Assembly (NCBI RefSeq): GCF_964340395.1
Contig: NC_135555.1
Span: 11,931,246-11,993,245, forward strand
Length of the DNA stretch: 62,000 nucleotides
Source: Glandiceps talaboti
Taxonomy: Eukaryota; Hemichordata; Enteropneusta; Spengelidae
Direction of reading: 5' to 3'
Positions 60,900 through 62,000 of this stretch are shown one piece after another. A program made the translations under genes and the position numbers. The number at the start of each line of letters is the position of its first letter. Positions within the stretch are counted from its first letter, which is position 1. Below the pieces are notes generated by a model. That model saw only the letters and a list, made by a program, of their open reading frames with translations, was not told the origin of the DNA and ran no database searches.

Positions 60900-61502
60900 A
60901 CCTTTGTGCTCTGTCTGTTCATTCTCAAAGTGTTCCAGTGACAGTATGAGGCAGCGTATAAACATGTTGGAATCGACGATGTTGTCTTGGATTAACTTCA
61001 TGAAGTCCTTGAACTGTAACACAAGTAATAACAAAATCAATCAAAAATCCTGTAATCTTCATCAAAACATTTCCTCCAATCTGATCATTCACTTACGTTT
61101 GTGCATTTCCTGTCAACATTGTTAATACCTCTAAATATTCATGAATATCCAACCAGCACTTTTTTGAGGCTGGGGAGAACCCCAATATTGACAGCCTAGT
61201 TATGCAATGTATGTACATGTCTTTTGAAATGTTTTCCCTGAGAGCATTTTATGGTCAACCTAATCCCAACAACACCTGACACACCATAAGTCTTGGCATT
61301 ACCAGGAGAATACACACCAGCTGTCACGTAGGTGGGAACATTTCATGATATTACTGCTTACCTCAAATTCTGATGTGATGGCTTTGTTAAACCTCCTGAA
61401 TGCATTGATGTTAAATTTCATGAGCTCACCCAGCAAGTCAAAGCTACTCTGTAGGATTTCCTTAGATTTGATGTCGTTGTCTATCATATGCCTTACTATG
61501 TG
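57226..61502 (-). CDS. TRPC4AP: TRPC4-associated protein (TRUSS), C-terminal part
   Basis: Six 3'-terminal coding exons in phase: 61362-61502, 60902-61013, 60269-60378, 58593-58732, 57883-57949, 57226-57345; 229 residues plus stop. The gene continues beyond the right edge; human TRPC4AP has 797 aa. Recognised from MIDNDIKSKEILQSSFDLLG and ELMKFNINAFRRFNK, the NIVDSNMFIRCLILSLEHFE segment, LFKLINIIKVESLTQENVSC, and FWQNHYLQKDKD...SSCISFDIWKKTV, all close to the vertebrate protein. The fold is alpha-helical armadillo-like. In vertebrates TRPC4AP binds TNFR1 signalling partners and TRPC channels and acts as a CUL4-DDB1 substrate receptor, including for C-terminal degrons. The end (ELTVAHYLTISGIDYK) differs from the vertebrate tail and is the least certain part. 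Confidence 0.93.
59755..60240. repeat. complex tandem repeat in TRPC4AP intron
   Basis: About 180-bp units, starting at CAGCAAACAACAATATGGGG (59779 and 59958). They are built of shorter sub-units around TGTACAACTATACA...CAACTGCTA...ACAGAATATTTGGATAGAA; a third, partial unit follows. It lies between exons 60269-60378 and 58593-58732. Confidence 0.85.
60670..60898. repeat. GTAT / GTAC / GT compound microsatellite
   Basis: (GTAT)n, then (GTAC)n, then long (GT)n with periodic CTGGTG interruptions. Its right end abuts the donor of the TRPC4AP exon 60902-61013 (the donor GTAAAC is at 60896-60901), so in gene sense the intron begins almost directly with (CA)n. Confidence 0.97.
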
Positions 61503-62000
61503 CTGAAACAGAGAGGTGGGACAAAAAAATATAGATATTATGAATTGGAATATCAAGGAGATAGAACATGGCAAACAAGTCTTCCTTTACACACACACAC
61601 TAGTGTAGTTTTACGCTAACTAGGGTAGTAAAGTATGTTTGTTTTTTTCAGACAAATATGGCTGTTCTGTTCTGTTGACTCCAATATAGTACCCCTTTGA
61701 GCTTATCCTATTGGGAGGCTAATGATCATCAGCTGTTTTGTGGATACACACTTACATTTAACAGCATTACCAAATAATGAACAGAAATTGATATCGATCA
61801 CATAATTTACACAAGAATATTCTCTTGTCCATATAGTCCATTTTTATTTTTGTAAATTTCATTTGATCATTAATCTGGCAAAGTATGCACCTTACGTAAA
61901 GAACCAGTATACAGTACACAGGTTTGTTAATTCATCATTCCCACAAAGTCTTCACCTCAGTACACTATACTTTCCTTTCATTTGGTTTTCAAGATGAAAC

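Overview
This is an intron-rich, AT-rich, repeat-laden eukaryotic nuclear window. The genes are animal: a DNAJA2-type chaperone with a CaaX end, a TRPC4AP (TRUSS) orthologue, and a protein combining MyD88-type death domains with an IRAK/RIP-type kinase. With the abundant microsatellites, tRNA-derived SINEs and compact UTRs this points to a marine invertebrate bilaterian; I cannot name the phylum from sequence alone.

Layout. (1) 1-6200: a five-exon plus-strand gene for a type II membrane O-fucosyltransferase-family protein (444 aa), with an AATAAA 123 bp after the stop. (2) 6200-10400: no gene, but a degenerate repeat field full of AGGTCA half-sites. (3) 10427-28344, minus strand: a 19-exon gene. 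I joined every exon by splice sites and reading phase into one open frame of 1389 codons. In order it encodes two death domains, a UBA-like segment, a RHIM-like motif, a second UBA-like domain, a long acidic linker, an IRAK/RIP-like kinase, a RING-like zinc finger and a C14 (caspase/metacaspase-type) peptidase domain. This is the most striking object in the window. (4) 28345-31800: repeats, including a 0.6 kb CATA array. (5) 31815-36113, minus: a six-exon gene for a 201-aa leaderless beta-trefoil protein with a near-complete FGF-family signature. (6) 36114-41003: microsatellites, hairpins, one doubtful exon. (7) 41004-49011, plus: ten-exon DNAJA2 (411 aa). (8) 49012-57225: repeats and 3' flanks. 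(9) 57226 to the right edge, minus: the six last coding exons of TRPC4AP; the rest lies beyond the window.

The genes do not form an operon. The functional theme that recurs is innate immunity and cell death: the large kinase-peptidase protein carries parts that vertebrates spread over MyD88, IRAK/RIPK and caspases, and TRPC4AP/TRUSS is known in vertebrates as a TNF-receptor-1-associated scaffold and ubiquitin-ligase receptor. That these two share a neighbourhood may be coincidence.

Exon borders were read by eye from GT/AG (one GC/AG) sites and phase continuity; UTR ends and transcription starts were not determined.
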